From Lunularia cruciata (lineage: Eukaryota > Streptophyta > Marchantiopsida > Lunulariales > Lunulariaceae), in assembly GCA_948567375.1 (NCBI GenBank), contig OX419756.1, forward strand, positions 69,108,552 through 69,172,551: a stretch of 64,000 nt of DNA. The letters run 5' to 3'. How positions within the stretch are numbered: position 1 is the first letter of the stretch; every line of letters begins with the position of its first letter. Shown piece after piece: positions 20,789-31,818 of this stretch. Position numbers and translations under genes: made by a program. Below the pieces are notes generated by a model that was not told where the DNA came from, did not search any database, and saw only the letters and a list, made by a program, of their open reading frames with translations.

Positions 20789-21841
20789 TCATCCCGAAGA
20801 GCAACATTGAACGTTGAGCAAGTTCATGCATAACTTGAACTTCTCAACGGGAACAGGTTTAGTCAACATATCACCTAACATATCAGCTGCGTTTACCTCT
20901 GTGCCAATCTTTTGCAAATTGGTTTCACCATTTGTCACAACTTCCCAGATAAAATGATGTTTCACATCAATATGCTTTGTCCTTGGATGATATACTTGAT
21001 TCTTTGCCAAGTGAATAGCGCTTTGGCTATCAAAAAAAAGTGTGGACTTCATATTAAGGAGTCCTACATCCTTGGCTAATCTTTGTAGCCATATTGCGTC
21101 TTTGGCAGCCTCAGTTGTGGCCATAAATTCCACCTTTGTAGTAGAAAGAGCAACAGTAGATTGGAGAGTAGACTTCCAACTTACAGCACCACCAACAAGT
21201 GTAAAAACAAATCCTGTTGTAGACCTTCTCTTATCCAAGTCTCTGGCAAAATCAGAATCTACATACCCTATAATTCCTTCTTCTTTTTCCTTCTCCACAT
21301 CAAAGGTAATGCCAATATTTATAGTCCCTTTCAAGTAACCAAGTATCCACTTCACAACTTCCCAATGTTGTTTCCTTGGGTTTGCCATGTATCTACGCAC
21401 CATACTCACAACATATGAGATATCTGATCTAGTGCAGGCCATAGCATACATTAAACTTCCAACAGCACTAGCATAAGGAATATTTGACATTACTTTTCTC
21501 TCCTCTTCATTTGATGGACATTTCTCTAATGATATCCTGAAATGACTTGCCATTGGAGTGTTCACTGGTTTTGCTTTATCCATGCCAAACCGAGCAAGTA
21601 AGTTTTCCAAATATCTCCTTTGAGATATCCATAAATTTCCCTTGCTCCTGTCCTGGTGGATTTCAATCCCAAATTCCATCTTTGAAGAACCCAAGTCCTT
21701 CATATCAAACTCCTTACCAAGTTGTGCTTTCAATTTCTCCACCTCAACTATATCCTTTGCAGCAATCAACATATCATCCACATATGGTACCAAGATGATT
21801 AAATCAAATACTCTAGGTCCATGTAGCTTCTTGAGGTACAC
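20789..21841 (-). pseudogene. Copia reverse transcriptase C-terminal part and RNase H
   Basis: 350 residues open on the minus strand. It shows the copia RT motif YVDDML, then RRYLENLLARFGM, a GSLMYAMACTRSDI block, and RNase H features (GYVDSDFARDLDKRRSTTGF, LSTTKVEF, HIDVKHHF, DMLTKPV). The frame is closed upstream by a TGA, so it is a fragment of a larger polyprotein. It is 350 residues long in block B as well. Confidence 0.92.
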
Positions 21842-21910
21842 ACAACAATCTGATTCACTTCTGTTATATCCTTGGTTTCACATGAAAGCATCAAATTTCA
21901 TGTACCAAAG

Positions 21911-22400
21911 TCATGGATTTTGCTTTAGTCCATATAAAGACTTTTGTAACCTGCAAACCAGGTTCTGGTTCCTTGGTACCACAAAACCTTCAGGTTGATG
22001 CATGTAAATCTCCTCCTCCAGTAAAAAGCCAATTGTAACATCTAGTTGCTTCAACTCCAAGTTATGCAATGCGGCTATTGCCAATAGTGCACAAATTGAA
22101 GAGATTTTTACTACAGGTGAAAAAATCTTATTGAAGTCAATACCTTCTTTTTGGCTATAACCCTTTGCTACAAGCCTTGCTTTGCATCTATCTCCACCTG
22201 ATTTTGGAAGTCCTTCCTTCCTCTGGAATATCCATCTGCAACCAATTGCCTTCTTTCGCAAAGGCAATTTTTCAAGTCTCCAAGTTTGGTTTTTGGCCAA
22301 AGACTTCATCTCCTCTTCCATTGCACAATGCCGCTTTTGAAATTCTTGATCTTGTATTGCCTCTTCATATGAAGAAGGCTCTCCATTCTCCTAAAGAAGA
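21911..22400 (-). pseudogene. Copia reverse transcriptase N-terminal part
   Basis: It encodes EEEMKSLAKNQTW, GCRWIFQRKEG, KARLVAKGYSQKEGIDF and QLDVTIGFL, the start of the RVT_2 domain. It is separated from the downstream RT piece by a TGA near 21,881 and broken upstream by a stop. Confidence 0.85.
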
Positions 22401-22659
22401 GCATAAGCTACAAATGAATCATCAAATCTCTTTGGAGACCTTCTATCCCTATTTGGATACCTACGTTTATGTACAGATTCCTCATTCATAGCATTGTATA
22501 GCACTTCATCAGCAAGGTTCAACCTAATCTCTTGGGAGGCCTTCTATCCCTATTTGGATACCTAGTTTTGGTGCAGATTCCTCATTCATAGCATTGTATA
22601 GCACTTCATCAGCAAGGTTCAACCTAATAGTGCTAATAGGTCTGAGATCTACATCTTCA

Positions 22660-22906
22660 TCTTCCCCATCCTCTGTCACTTTTGTCCTCCTTTTTCTTCT
22701 TTAGTGCTCTATGCAGTCCTTGCTGGACAAGAAGGTCCTTCATCTTCAGTTACCAAAGTCCAAAATTGTTTATCCCATCAAACTTCTCCACTGCAAATTT
22801 AGCATTTGATATGGATATCACCCTTGCCATTGCTTTGCTATGGACTTGCTTCTGGAACCACTTCCCTGCACCCTCATATCTCAAGACACTCTTCAGGACC
22901 AACTAA
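22660..22906 (-). pseudogene. Copia gag fragment
   Basis: The minus strand carries the start of copia gag. It corresponds to 60,694-60,936 and 60,159-60,401 in block B, where KFDGINNFGLWQLKMKDLLVQQG is readable. Here frameshifts break it. Confidence 0.7.
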
Positions 22907-22920
22907 GCTCTTATACCAAT

Positions 22921-23211
22921 TGTTAGAAAATACAGTCCCAATGACCTCTCGCAATAGCACATCATAAGGCCCAATAAATCAGAGGACTAACAGGAAATAA
23001 AGTGGTTCACTCCCTCTCAACCCCTGAATACCGGACTTCATGAGTATTGCACACTCAAGGTATCTAGTCACTTTAATACTCAACCCTAGAAGTGACCAAA
23101 TATATATCTATACAAGTGACTGCACATCATCGCATGATACAATAAGGAGTTTCCATCAATCAAGTTTTGTTCTTGCTCAGGCAACTCACTTATAGCAAGC
23201 CAAACATAACA
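22921..23211 (-). repeat. Copia 5' LTR, shortened (block A)
   Basis: 291 bp. It matches both ends of the 421-bp 3' LTR but lacks about 130 bp internally, including the CTACCTCCACA region. The same deletion is present in block B (60,955-61,245). Confidence 0.88.
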
Positions 23212-24632
23212 CATGTCATGGCCATTGCACGTACGGCTGCCTTACAAGCTGCAATTTGTTTGACAGATGAGAACTAGGTAAATGTGCCTCCTGATTACAA
23301 TGTCTATGAAGTCTACTAGCATGTGCATATTTCATGCTTGTACTGCAGCTGTACAACGATTACGCTTGCCTGCTATGATCATCAATTCTTCATATCCTTA
23401 TATTTACTGTTTATATTACCTCCTCACAGGGGTTCCCACACATAATTCGTCCAAAAATCCTTGCAGATAGATTGCCTTGACATGCTTCTACTTACTGACT
23501 CGGATCCGCTCTGACTCTCTCCGCACTGATTTCCTAAATTTCACCTCCTTGGTCAACAAATGATTGAATGTGACCGCGTCGTCGACATTCTAAATACTTT
23601 GCATATGGCATCCACTTTGTTAGAGTTCAGATGCGCTCCGGATCCATTTCTTCGACCCGACAATGAATTACGAATACGATTAAAAATTTATGGAAGTTAC
23701 CATATGCATAACTTGCAGACGTCGATGGATTTTTGGTCTTCAGACTCCAGGGGTTTATCCAGTATTTATAATAGATGCCAGTTCCGATTCCATTGACATC
23801 AGTGAGGACCTTTCTGCAAGAAATAATTGACTCTTTCTCCTCTCTCGAAACCGCGAGAGTCTTGAGGTAGATCTCATACTGTCAAAGCATTTAAATCCTA
23901 GTAGTGGCCATATTAGATTCGATGTAGCAATGCACGAGTCTAAGGTGTAGATGAGAAAAGGGCACGGAATCATTTATCCCGGAAGTCAATTAAGTCATGG
24001 TTAGCCGTACATCCGAGACCATTGCCTAGCCAGGGACATGGCACGAATGTCTCTTTGAGTGCATAGCCTCAAGTCCACTGGTAGTTATCCAAAAGTCCGA
24101 GAGGTTGAAGTTTCCAACGGATCCAAGGACTGGCTCTGCACCGGTTCCTTGAGTGGTGGAAGTAGCAACTCCCCCGGAGCTGGATGTGGTGTAACGACGT
24201 TCAGAATCGTGAGGTTAACAGTAGCAGCGCATGCACCATTTTGGGTGCAGTATACATTATGTGGCTCACAATGAATTTCTGGAGTCTAAAGCGGAGAAGC
24301 AGAAGTCTTTACTTTCGTCATTGTTAGAGTCATCCGATTAAACAAGAAAAAAAATTGAATCAGAAAGCTGGAACTCACTTATAGAAACGCATGTGGGTAT
24401 GATATTGAGGACAGCTAACCTTCGTGATCACCAGCTTGCAATCGGGGCGCATGTTCATCAACATCAATATTCAACAGTAATTAGCTAACTCACTACATGA
24501 GATGGCTTAGATAAACTGCAAGATTGACAGACCCTCCTAACCAGTTGTACCAAAGAATATTTTGTGGCGAACTATAAGATTTCACTCAACCCTATGATCG
24601 CAGGAGGGGTCAAGTAAAAAATGAGCTGGTTG
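23212..24632. other. Duplicated peroxidase upstream region
   Basis: No coding sequence. It is a diverged copy of about 16,424-17,974, the region upstream of peroxidase gene 2, and leads into the pseudogene that follows. Confidence 0.65.
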
Positions 24633-24689
24633 TATAAGCATTTAAGCTGCTAAGTTTCAACCAACTGTAGTACTCAGATCATGAGTGCT
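24633..24689 (+). promoter_or_regulatory. Relic peroxidase promoter with TATA box and palindrome
   Basis: TATAAGCA (24,633-24,640) is followed by AGTACTCAG-ATC-ATGAGTGCT (24,669-24,689) with the same spacing as in the active genes. One arm carries a C-to-T change; block B retains AGCACTCAG. Confidence 0.6.
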
Positions 24690-24962
24690 TCTGGTCCATA
24701 CTTGACAAAGTGCAACAAAGTTGACCTTGCATTCGCAGAGTCAGGTAAGTTCGTTACATTGAAAATGTCAACTCACTAAGACTATACGAACACTTTCACT
24801 TTTCAATTGGTTCGTTTGGCCTACTAGCTGATCATGAAATAATCTAGATGTATCCTCTCTTCCTTTCTAATTCTAGAGTTTCTGACAGGTACTGAAATGG
24901 CTTTTTGCATCTTTCAGAACAGCGCTAGCAGAAAGAACTGGGCGCCACCTAGCACTTGCCAC

Positions 24963-25498
24963 AATACAGGTCTTCGTTATTCTCCGGCGCCGTGCTCCTG
25001 GCAGCCTGCGTACTTGACTCGAGTCATGCAGCTGCTAATGCTGCATCTCTGTCCGACAGTCTACGCTCAGCCGTGTTTCTCAAGTGACAAAGATTGTTTC
25101 GTTGATGGTTGACAAAATTTGGGAAACCGACAAGACTTTGGCTGGAGCTTTGAATCCCATGCAGTTCACGATTGCTCGGACCGGTTAAGGCACCCCACAT
25201 TCACTATAGAACAGAGGGGAGAACCAGAGTTTGACTTACAGACTGGGCAAGGATTCTGGGGGGACCTGCATGGGTAGTTTATGGACAAGAGTCGCATCAG
25301 CAAAAAGATATTAGCGAGTTAATAAGTAAAAGTTACGATCTTCATGTATTCGCGTAACTACCATAACTACCATGTCACGCAAAAATATAATTGTATATAT
25401 TTATGGATTATGACGACAATCAGATTAGCTTCCCGTGATATATAATGTTCTTTGCTTGCGCTTATACAAGTTGGTATTTAACATGGGTGTGATGGATC
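24963..25498 (+). pseudogene. Class III peroxidase pseudogene (block A)
   Basis: Exon 1 of peroxidase gene 2 is recognisable (CAGGTCTTCGTTATTCTCCGG to the TTCACGATTGC region), but an 8-base loss removed the ATG (CAATGGCTTTATACAGG became CAATACAGG). Further indels break the frame (TTTCATGATTGC became TTCACGATTGC), and the intron 1 donor GT and acceptor AG at the original sites are changed. Only the first bases of exon 2 (GGGTGTGATGGATC, 25,485-25,498) remain; exons 3 and 4 are absent. It is not expected to encode a peroxidase. Confidence 0.9.
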
Positions 25499-26222
25499 AC
25501 AATTAACAATAAAATCAAAGTAACTTAAAGTTATTAACTTGTAGGCTAAGAGCATAATACATCGTCTCAAATTACGGCTTTTCTATTTGCACGTGTAATA
25601 AGCTGCGAAGATGGGACAAATAATTTGGGAGGTTACAGCCGAGGCTTTTGACCTGACATTATTTCTTCACAATTTGTGCTTAACCTATAGACATCGGCAA
25701 CTTTTTCTCTGAATCACCATGAATTTTCTGACAGGAAAATACGGTTCTCATGGTGTTGCATTTTGGATTATATATATATATATATATATGTTTATTTTGC
25801 TTTTTGTTTTTGGATTCTATATAACGTCTTCCGTCTCGCGCATTGTACTGCCAAAAGTAATACCCCAGTTGTTGCTCTTATCTTGGCTACATGGAAAGGA
25901 AAGTGGACAGGATGACCATTTGTCTTTTACTTGGGTTATCCATGGTGACTTTATTTTATTAGTTTGATCTCGCTTCTTATTTTTATCTTTGTTTATAATG
26001 GATTCGAATGTGGAGCTTCCTTTTCTCTTGTATTACATTCCTATATCCTATATGATATTTGAGCAAGGCTATGGATTCTTTGAACTATCTTAGGATTTAC
26101 AATGTCTTTTACGGATGCAATTAAGATCTACTTCTCAAACGGTGAAAAGTTGATTGAAGCTCAAATTTAACAATTTGGACTCTTTTACTCAGAACAAATA
26201 CTTAGAGAGAAGTAGAAGTACT
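25499..26222. other. Tail of block A, no gene seen
   Basis: It matches 63,405-64,000 in block B. It holds an (AT)n tract at 25,768-25,789 and open frames that only read through that repeat. Confidence 0.55.
25768..25789. repeat. (AT)n microsatellite, short allele
   Basis: About 22 bases of alternating T and A. The equivalent tract in block B (63,673-63,752) is about 80 bases. Confidence 0.9.
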
Positions 26223-26885
26223 TGTAACATACTTTGTTGGATGCATGCTCCATTGATATATTTAGTTTGGCATTGCAAATAGTTGAAAGATATTGTTTAT
26301 ATGTAATTTAATCAAGCTAATATTAGTTAGAGTTAGTTAGGGCTGAGATAGAGGTGATATTATTTTAGAGCAAGTTAATAGATGAGAAGCACAATTCTGT
26401 AGTCTGTTGTATTGCCTTTGTATTATTCCTAAATATTTACCTTTTAAGAAAGAGTTGATAACATTGAGTCCATTAACCTTTTGTTACAAGTTTTTCTATA
26501 ATCCAAAGAAATCTCATGTGAATGGATCCTTGACCAAGTTATAAAATTACATGCTTATGAGATTATTCTCAAGAGTTTGATATTATTTTAGACTTTAGAC
26601 TTACATGAATTTGTGCGTAGTAAATTAAGTCATGGTGGTAATTAGTAACTATTTTGTGCAAGTATTTTGAAAGTATAGAAGCCAAGGATGAAGACGTACT
26701 CATCATCTTTTCATTTTGAACTGTCTCCTCATTCATGGAGTTCTCTAGTGAGCAATGGCTTGAGTCTTCAAGGTGCTCTGGAGCTTTTGTCTTGGAGGAG
26801 TGTGATGGAGTTTGGTTCCTTGACTTTTATGATGTAATACCTTAATAACATTCAGAGGTTCATATTGAGCAAGATCCAAATGTCA
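26223..26885 (+). repeat. Type-3 LTR relic (solo-like)
   Basis: It begins TGTAACA and aligns along its length with the minus strand of the 690-bp type-3 LTR, for example GGTAATTAGTAACT, GATGAGTACGTC-type sequence in reverse, and CTCTAGTGAGCAATGGCTTGAGTC. It is strongly diverged. No type-3 internal sequence adjoins it. Confidence 0.75.
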
Positions 26886-27090
26886 TAGATATATTATGGT
26901 ACACATGCTTTTTTTTCAAGTTGTAATTTTCATTTCCTTTCTTTCATTTTGTGTAGCTAAGGAGATAGTTTCATGGTTATAAGAAAAAATCTTTTGTTTT
27001 GGTATTATTTGGGGGCATCTTTGTACATGCATCCAAAGAATTGAGGTATAAAGACTTGTGGAGAGGGGTACAAAGAACCAAGGTACAAAG
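26886..27090. other. Spacer, nothing identified
   Basis: AT-rich, with no supported gene. Confidence 0.4.
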
Positions 27091-27465
27091 ACGGATCAAA
27101 AGAAGAACAAGTACAAAGATCCTTCACCCAACAATTCAAAACTAAAGACCATATAACATTTGAATGTCACCACCAACTAAGCAAGGAGCCTCCACCAAGG
27201 ACCATTGATGTCCCACTAAAGAGTTCTTGCATGAGTATAGTGAATGTACCCACTAAAGATTGTTGGCCAAGGAGCCCTTGCTATAAAATTGAGTGTTGGC
27301 CAAGTAATTTCACTTATGCTCAAATTTCTAGTGAGTAAACCAAATAGCAAAGAGCAAACTTAGATTCATTGGAATTAGGACTTCTTTGGGTTAGTGGTCT
27401 TCATTACTATCAAAATGGTGAGAGTTCAAAGAGCAATGAGCAGTGAGAATTACCCCAACAATTAT
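27091..27465 (+). repeat. 375-bp direct repeat, copy 1
   Basis: Nearly identical to 31,209-31,583, ungapped over 375 bp (constant offset 4118). Its origin is unknown; it could be an LTR of a non-autonomous element. Confidence 0.85.
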
Positions 27466-27499
27466 CAGCCACCACCAAGTGATGGATAAGTGGGACATG

Positions 27500-27990
27500 C
27501 ATGTATGGAGTGAATTGTTCTAAAGCAAGCATTTGAGTTTCTTGCTTTGTGATTGGTGCCTTAGTTCTCCTGAAATTGTACAAGAGATGAGAAGCACATA
27601 ACACAAGAAATTGGAAAATTTTTGAGGCAATCCAAAGATATTGAGTGAGGTGCATTGAAAGATAGTACTTACCCTTGATGTGGAAGTCTCCAAAGGACTT
27701 ATCTTTGATACAAAGTTTTGCACCATCATGGAAGAGATGAGTTAAGTGTTAAAAATGTTGCAAGCATTTGGGTTTCTTGCTTTAGTATCAGGACCTTTGT
27801 TCTGCCACAACCATAGAAGAGATGAGAAGCACATAACACAAGAACCAAGATATCTTGGAGGGAATCCAAAGACATAGACTGAGGTGCATTGGAAGATGAT
27901 ACTTGGTGCTGATATGGAAGTCTACCAAGGACTCATCTTTGATACAAAATTTTGCAACATCAAGGAAGAGATGAGTTAAACATCCCTTTT
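27500..27990 (+). repeat. Two diverged tandem copies of about 230 bp
   Basis: The segments around 27,518-27,738 and 27,757-27,983 share GCAAGCATTTG.GTTTCTTGCTTT, AGAGATGAGAAGCACATAAC and GAAGAGATGAGTTAA in the same order. No coding function is apparent. Confidence 0.7.
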
Positions 27991-28023
27991 GACGAGGATA
28001 TGTTCATAAGAAAAGGTTGAAAG

Positions 28024-28524
28024 GTGGCCACTTTCAATGACCTTGCACCAAGAGCAATTGTTGCATCTCTAATAAGATTGTTCTACACTAAACAAACAAT
28101 TTATCTAACCATAAATCAAACAATCTTCTTTGAGTATATACACAAGGGAGTAGTGGGGAATTGGAGCAACATTTTCTTCTGGCAAACTCAGGCAATGTAT
28201 AGGGAGTTTGAACAGGTCAGAGGAGCAACCTTCCTAGCACCCATTTCCATACACTTCTACATGGGACTGAACTTGCTTACCAACAAAGAACAAAAGCTGT
28301 TCCCTAGCAACTTCTCCTCCACTGAACATTGTGCCGCACAACTAGAGGCAAATAATGTTACAAGGCCGATTCTAAAGGCGGATATAGAGTCTGTGCATAC
28401 TTACATGTCTCCAAGACATGTAAGTATGTGGAGGTACATAAGGACTTGTGAAACTCTATGTGAACATACAAAAGGTAAAATGTTAAGAACAAGTCATTCC
28501 CATGAGGATACAGTTTGGAATTGA
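28024..28524 (+). CDS. Unrecognised ORF, 166 residues
   Basis: Open from the ATG, with sequence such as FFEYIHKGVVGNWSNIFFWQT and RGATFLAPISIHFYMG. I do not recognise a family. It lies between two 375-bp direct repeats and upstream of gypsy gag remains, so it may be part of a mobile element. A perfect 15-bp hairpin lies within the 3' third (28,396-28,428). Confidence 0.35.
   Translation: MATFNDLAPRAIVASLIRLFYTKQTIYLTINQTIFFEYIHKGVVGNWSNIFFWQTQAMYREFEQVRGATFLAPISIHFYMGLNLLTNKEQKLFPSNFSSTEHCAAQLEANNVTRPILKADIESVHTYMSPRHVSMWRYIRTCETLCEHTKGKMLRTSHSHEDTVWN
28396..28428. repeat. Perfect 15-bp inverted repeat with 3-bp loop
   Basis: CATACTTACATGTCT (28,396-28,410), CCA, then its exact reverse complement (28,414-28,428). 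Confidence 0.9.
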
Positions 28525-29639
28525 TAAGATTAAGAAAGAAAGGTATCACAATATCACCATTTGTTTATGATTATCTTTTCAACCTTTTGGGCAGGAATTA
28601 CTCCTAGAAGAGTGCAGAGTCACCCACACTAGTGCTCCATAGAAAAGAAAAACTAAAATCACTCTCCTAATAGATCAACCCAAGTTCACTCTTGAAGGTG
28701 ATGGTTTAGTCCACACTGAGCGTCACTTAACACAAGGTCGGTACCATGCAGGTTGCTATCCCAAAGGTTCTAGTGTCCCCAATGTTACTGATGTTCTTGA
28801 TACTACAAGACTTGTGGTCCCCTTCTCCTTGAAGATTTCCCTCAACATTGCAGGTTTTTGATCTACCAGATTTTTCATTCTACATGGTAGTCCATGGTAC
28901 TCAAGATCCTCTATGACCCTTCAAAATACAACCTTGAGACTTTAGAACCCCAAGGATCCAATAACCCACTCAAGCATGAATGCACTCCTGCATTACTATA
29001 CCTTCATTCCTACTTTGAGTTCCTCACCACTACTCAATCAAGCAATCACAAATCACATAAAAATGCTAACACAATACACTAAGGATCTTAGAGGTCCCCC
29101 CACACATCTACTCTAGCTGAAAAATTTCAATTCATGCACATCCAACAACACACACCAAGCAAACATAGAATTGAACAAGAACTTTAATTCTAAACCTGCA
29201 CTATTTTGGGACTAAGCCCTTTATAGTTCCTACTTACCAATAATGTGGCAAATCAAATGCCTTGTGCCACCAAAATCTCCTAATTAACTCAAATCCTATC
29301 AATGCTTTTCTTAATGCCTTATTTTCCTTATTAAATGCTAAGACGGTGTATTATGTGGCAACACTCTTGTTGTACATTTTGCTTTGTTGTTTTGTTCCAC
29401 CTTAGCATCAGGATCATGGGCCCAATGACTTGTTTTGCACAAAAATTGGTCCACTATACGTAGGTGTCACCACACCAAGGATTTATACAAGTGACCAAGG
29501 CAGAAGGAAGAGAGATCACTTAGATGGCAATGCAAGAAGGGTTGCTAAAGAATTTCCAATCTATGAATTTAATGACTATGGGAGTTGAAATAAAAGAATA
29601 ATATACAAGAGTACTAGAGGTATTTCTTGATCTATAGGT
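28525..29639. other. No gene recognised
   Basis: The sequence between the unknown ORF and the gag remains contains only short frames and no motif I can name. Confidence 0.4.
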
Positions 29640-31208
29640 TGTGATAACTGATATGAGTTCAGCAAAAGCTTTTGACAGTTTCAAATGGGTGCTAAAAGAG
29701 AAAATTTGCCATGAGGTAATGGTACAAAATCCTTGCACTATTTTTGAAGCCATTGCTTGCAATCAAAGAATAGCAAGGGTGCTTGGAGGAGGTGAAGGAG
29801 TAGTCCCGAGTCAACACTATTGGGTTGAAAAAATGCACTTTGGAGGTCTAGTTCTTATAGATTAAGAAACATTTGGTTTCAGGACCAAGGAAAATAGGGA
29901 CGGGTCAAAGAAAGGAGAGATGGAGTCCCACAAGAGGAAGGGGCTTGAGCAAAAAAATGATGTTGTTACAATTGTGGCCAAGTTGGGCATGTAGCCATCT
30001 ATTTTCATGCTCATCTTCTCAGATGCTCTTGGCCTCCATAGAGGTAACCTTTGAACAACATGGAGAAAAATCAAGGAGGATGTTTAAATCACATCAAAAA
30101 ACAAATATTGCTAGTAATTATACCTCATGGCCTTATTGGCTTGATGGAGAAGAGTAAAAGTGGGAGAAAGAAGAGGAAAAGTGTACAAAGTTGAAGGATG
30201 GTAAAAACACAACTGATTGTCATAAATGGAGTTCTAAAAAACAATCAAATGAGAGTATTGATGGACCCTAGAGCATTAGAGAATTTCTTGTCTTGCTCTA
30301 CTATAATAAGGTTGGGGATGGAACTAAAGAAGGATGAGAATGAAGAAGTAAATTTATCTAATGGCTTGACATAAAGGATTGAGCCTTTATTTAGAAAGGT
30401 AACACACATTGTACATGAGTATCAAGAAGCAATTGAGTGAAAAATGATATGGTTAGCTTGTTATGATATAATCTTAGGTATGCCATGGATGGAACATTAC
30501 AAGTCTACAGTTGATTGAAGAAAGAAAGTAGTGAGAACTAGCCAATGGAAGATCTTTGGAGTTAAAGAAAGATAACAAAGGTAAGAATTTTCTCTTTATA
30601 TCATTGGGACAATGTCTATTGGTAAGACAAATAGATGTTTCATGGGTCTAATAAGAGAAGTCCAAAATGTGCAACTCAATTGATAGAATCATGGGAAATT
30701 GAAAGATGTGCTAAATGAATTTCAAGATATCTTTTAGAATGATTTACACTAGAGATTACTACCAAAAAGGAGACTAGATCATAAAATTGAGATATGTTTG
30801 GCAAATACATCTCCTTGTAAGCCCCATATCTACTTTCACCTCAAGAGTGTAAGGCACAAATTGAGGATATGTTGGAGAAAAGATCTATCCAACCCAACAT
30901 GTCACTATATAAGTCTCCTATCTTGTTTGTGAAGAAGAAGGATGGGATAATAATGCATATGTGAATTGAATTTTGAGGAGTAAATCAACAAAGAGTGAAG
31001 AAAAAATTCCCATTACTTTTGCATAGATGACCTGTTCAATCAACTCAACAAAGCCAAGCACTTCATCAAAACTTGATCTATGGAGCGGTTACAACCAAAT
31101 TTGGATTGTAGAGGGAAAGGCGACTGTGTAGGAAAAATGAAGGATGGGAAGACCCCATCAAGCCGTACAAGGGAGAGACAAAAAAGGTAACATGGGGCTA
31201 AGCCCTAG
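29640..31208 (+). pseudogene. Decayed type-2 gag-protease-RT remains (middle copy)
   Basis: A gag zinc-knuckle remnant (CYNCGQVGHVAIYF, about 29,958-30,000; last Cys lost) is followed by a protease-like stretch (VINGVLKNNQMRVLMD, from about 30,214; ILGMPWM near 30,473) and RT remains (FVKKKDG near 30,925). These align with 39,426-40,300 but are full of stops and indels. The RT decays before about 31,130. The 375-bp repeat then intervenes, and the last bases of a type-2 pol plus its polypurine tract appear at 31,587-31,642. Confidence 0.78.
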
Positions 31209-31583
31209 ACGGATCCAAAGAAGAACAAGTACAAAGATCCTTCACCCAACAATTCAAAACTAAAGACCATATAACATTTGAATGTCACCACCAACTAAGC
31301 AAGGAGCCTCCACCAAGGACCATTGATGTCCCACTAAAGAGTTATTGCATGAGTATAGTGAATGTACCCACTTAAGATTGTTGGCCAAGGAGCCCTTGCT
31401 ATAAAATTGAGTGTTGGCCAAGTAATTTCACTTATGATCAAATTTCTAGTGAGTAAACCCAATAGCAAAGAGCAAACTTAGATTCATTGGAATTAGGACT
31501 TCTTTGGGTTAGTGGTCTTCATTACTATCAAAATGGTGAGAGTTCAAAGAGCAATGAGCAGTGAGAAGTACCCCAACAATTAT
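31209..31583 (+). repeat. 375-bp direct repeat, copy 2
   Basis: See 27,091-27,465. It is directly followed by the end of a type-2 pol (GAGCAACAACTTTG), so it lies inside the middle type-2 remains. Confidence 0.85.
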
Positions 31584-31818
31584 GAAATCTTTTGAGCAAC
31601 AACTTTGAAATGAAGATGTTATGTCTTGAAAGGGGAGAGGTTTGTAATACCAATAACTACACATATTATCTAGAGGTAGAAATGAGCTTTGTAATGTCAG
31701 AAAGGATGTTATATATGATGGACTAAGTAGATAAGGTAAAGGTATCACCAAAAGAATGAATTCACTAATAGAGTAAGACCCAAAAATGGAAAAGAATTCT
31801 TTCCTATGGAAGCAAAAG

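Larger units (their letters stand above)
20339..23211 (-). mobile_element. Ty1/copia retrotransposon, internally deleted (block A)
   Basis: LTRs lie at 20,339-20,759 and 22,921-23,211, flanked by a perfect 5-bp target duplication CATGT (20,334-20,338 and 23,212-23,216). On the minus strand the element starts TGTTATG and ends CTAACA. A primer site TGGTATAAGAGC (one mismatch to the initiator-Met site TGGTATCAGAGC) follows the 5' LTR, and a purine-rich AAAAGGTGGATTT precedes the 3' LTR. Integrase and most of gag are deleted. A segment near 22,440-22,540 is duplicated at 22,541-22,630. Block B has the same insertion with the same target duplication, so it predates the duplication. Confidence 0.93.

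Noticed and set aside
20789-21841. 350-residue open frame as a host gene
   Set aside because: It carries copia RT (YVDDML) and RNase H motifs and lies inside an element with LTRs and target duplication.
27091-31583. Complete LTR retrotransposon with 375-bp LTRs
   Set aside because: No primer-binding site after the first repeat, no polypurine tract before the second, no clear TG...CA ends and no target duplication seen. Kept only as direct repeats.
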